Source of the DNA: Comamonas sp. SCN 67-35
GTDB lineage: Bacteria > Pseudomonadota > Gammaproteobacteria > Burkholderiales > Burkholderiaceae_C
Direction: 5' to 3'
Assembly: GCA_001725255.1 (NCBI GenBank)
Contig: MEFV01000018.1
Location: forward strand, 1-58,026
Length of the DNA: 58,026 nt
Shown in pieces: positions 57,930 to 58,026 of the stretch (within the stretch, counting starts at the first letter, position 1; every line of letters starts with the position of its first letter). Both the position numbers and the translations under genes were made by a program. The notes under the pieces were generated by a model. It ran no database searches and was not told where the DNA came from. It was given only the letters and a program-made list of their open reading frames with translations.

Positions 57930-58026
57930 TAGTACGTCAACACGTAAATTACGGAACGTAATGGCGTCCCAGCTTTCGGTCGGCATCCTGTCGAGTGAAC
58001 TTCCACTCGATTGTGCATCGCTGCGC
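57930..58026 (-). mobile_element. End of an IS630-family insertion sequence (partial)
   Basis: A CTAG at 57929-57932 fits the IS630 target (NTAN with TA duplication). The element would begin right after TA (57930-57931) with GTACGTCAACACGTAAATTA and then enters the transposase 3' end. The other end lies outside the window, so the inverted repeat cannot be confirmed. Confidence 0.5.
57949..58026 (-). CDS. IS630-family transposase, C-terminal fragment (runs off window)
   Basis: On the minus strand an open frame enters from the right edge and ends with TAA at 57951-57949. The last 25 residues contain CTIEWKFTRQDADRKLGRHY. The W-[KRQ]-F-T-x-x-[DK]-A-x-x-[KR]-[LF] pattern shortly before the stop is typical of the C-terminus of IS630-family transposases. 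Only this tail is visible, so intactness cannot be judged. A short frame on the opposite strand (ATG 57961) is open to the edge but is best explained as antisense to the transposase. Confidence 0.5.
   Translation of the reverse strand, partial: AQRCTIEWKFTRQDADRKLGRHYVP

Noticed and set aside
57961..58026. Plus-strand frame MASQLSVGIL... open to the right edge as a new gene start
   Set aside because: It is antisense to the transposase tail on the minus strand, which matches a known family pattern; spurious frames of this kind are common over IS elements.

Overview
The window is high-G+C chromosomal DNA of a betaproteobacterium, most likely order Burkholderiales, family Comamonadaceae. This rests on the gene order leuC-entericidin-leuD-leuB-asd-fimV-truA-trpF-trpB-trpA-accD, the FimV type, the TAXI-TRAP/DUF1850 transporter set, and a small palindromic intergenic repeat of the kind I associate with that family. 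Almost all of it is ordinary chromosome. The only clear mobile DNA is the edge of an IS630-type element at the right end.

Layout, left: a truncated ModA-like binding protein (1-233, minus) and xerD (minus), then a TAXI-type TRAP transporter operon (binding protein, fused permease, DUF1850 protein, AEC carrier; 1460-5814). queG (minus) is divergent from tsaE-amiC (plus). An AraC-type regulator (minus) faces a small cassette of a secreted protein, an AhpD-like protein and a cupin (9866-11651). Next come an Lrp/AsnC regulator and a purine catabolic cluster (xdhA, xdhB, LysR regulator, purine permease, guanine deaminase; 12507-20259). A highly folded 95-base segment and a 53-codon reading frame lie just before the deaminase gene.

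Middle: a DUF2726 protein and a DedA protein (minus), mutL, gdhA, a degenerate ABC-type ATPase (minus) divergent from an exporter-type ABC transporter, a membrane diguanylate cyclase, a 2OG-Fe(II) oxygenase and a BON lipoprotein (all minus). Tyrosine phenol-lyase and tryptophanase genes follow side by side (30629-33612, minus); active-site residues tell the two apart. A metallo-beta-lactamase/beta-CASP protein comes next.

Right: LysR-leuC-entericidin-leuD-leuB, then asd preceded by a 33-codon open leader whose end is rich in Thr and Ile codons and two mutually exclusive stem pairings, which looks like a transcription attenuator. Then fimV, truA, trpF-trpB-trpA, accD, a YggT protein (minus), a branched-chain amino acid type binding protein, lysS, a small MscS-type channel, and a liv operon (second binding protein, livH, livM, livG, livF) ending close to the IS630-type element.

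The most interesting observations are the putative Thr/Ile attenuator of asd, a 37-nt repeat family with one copy read in frame inside mutL, the adjacent tpl/tnaA pair, and the folded segment inside the purine cluster. All functional calls come from reading motifs and context; no database search was run.
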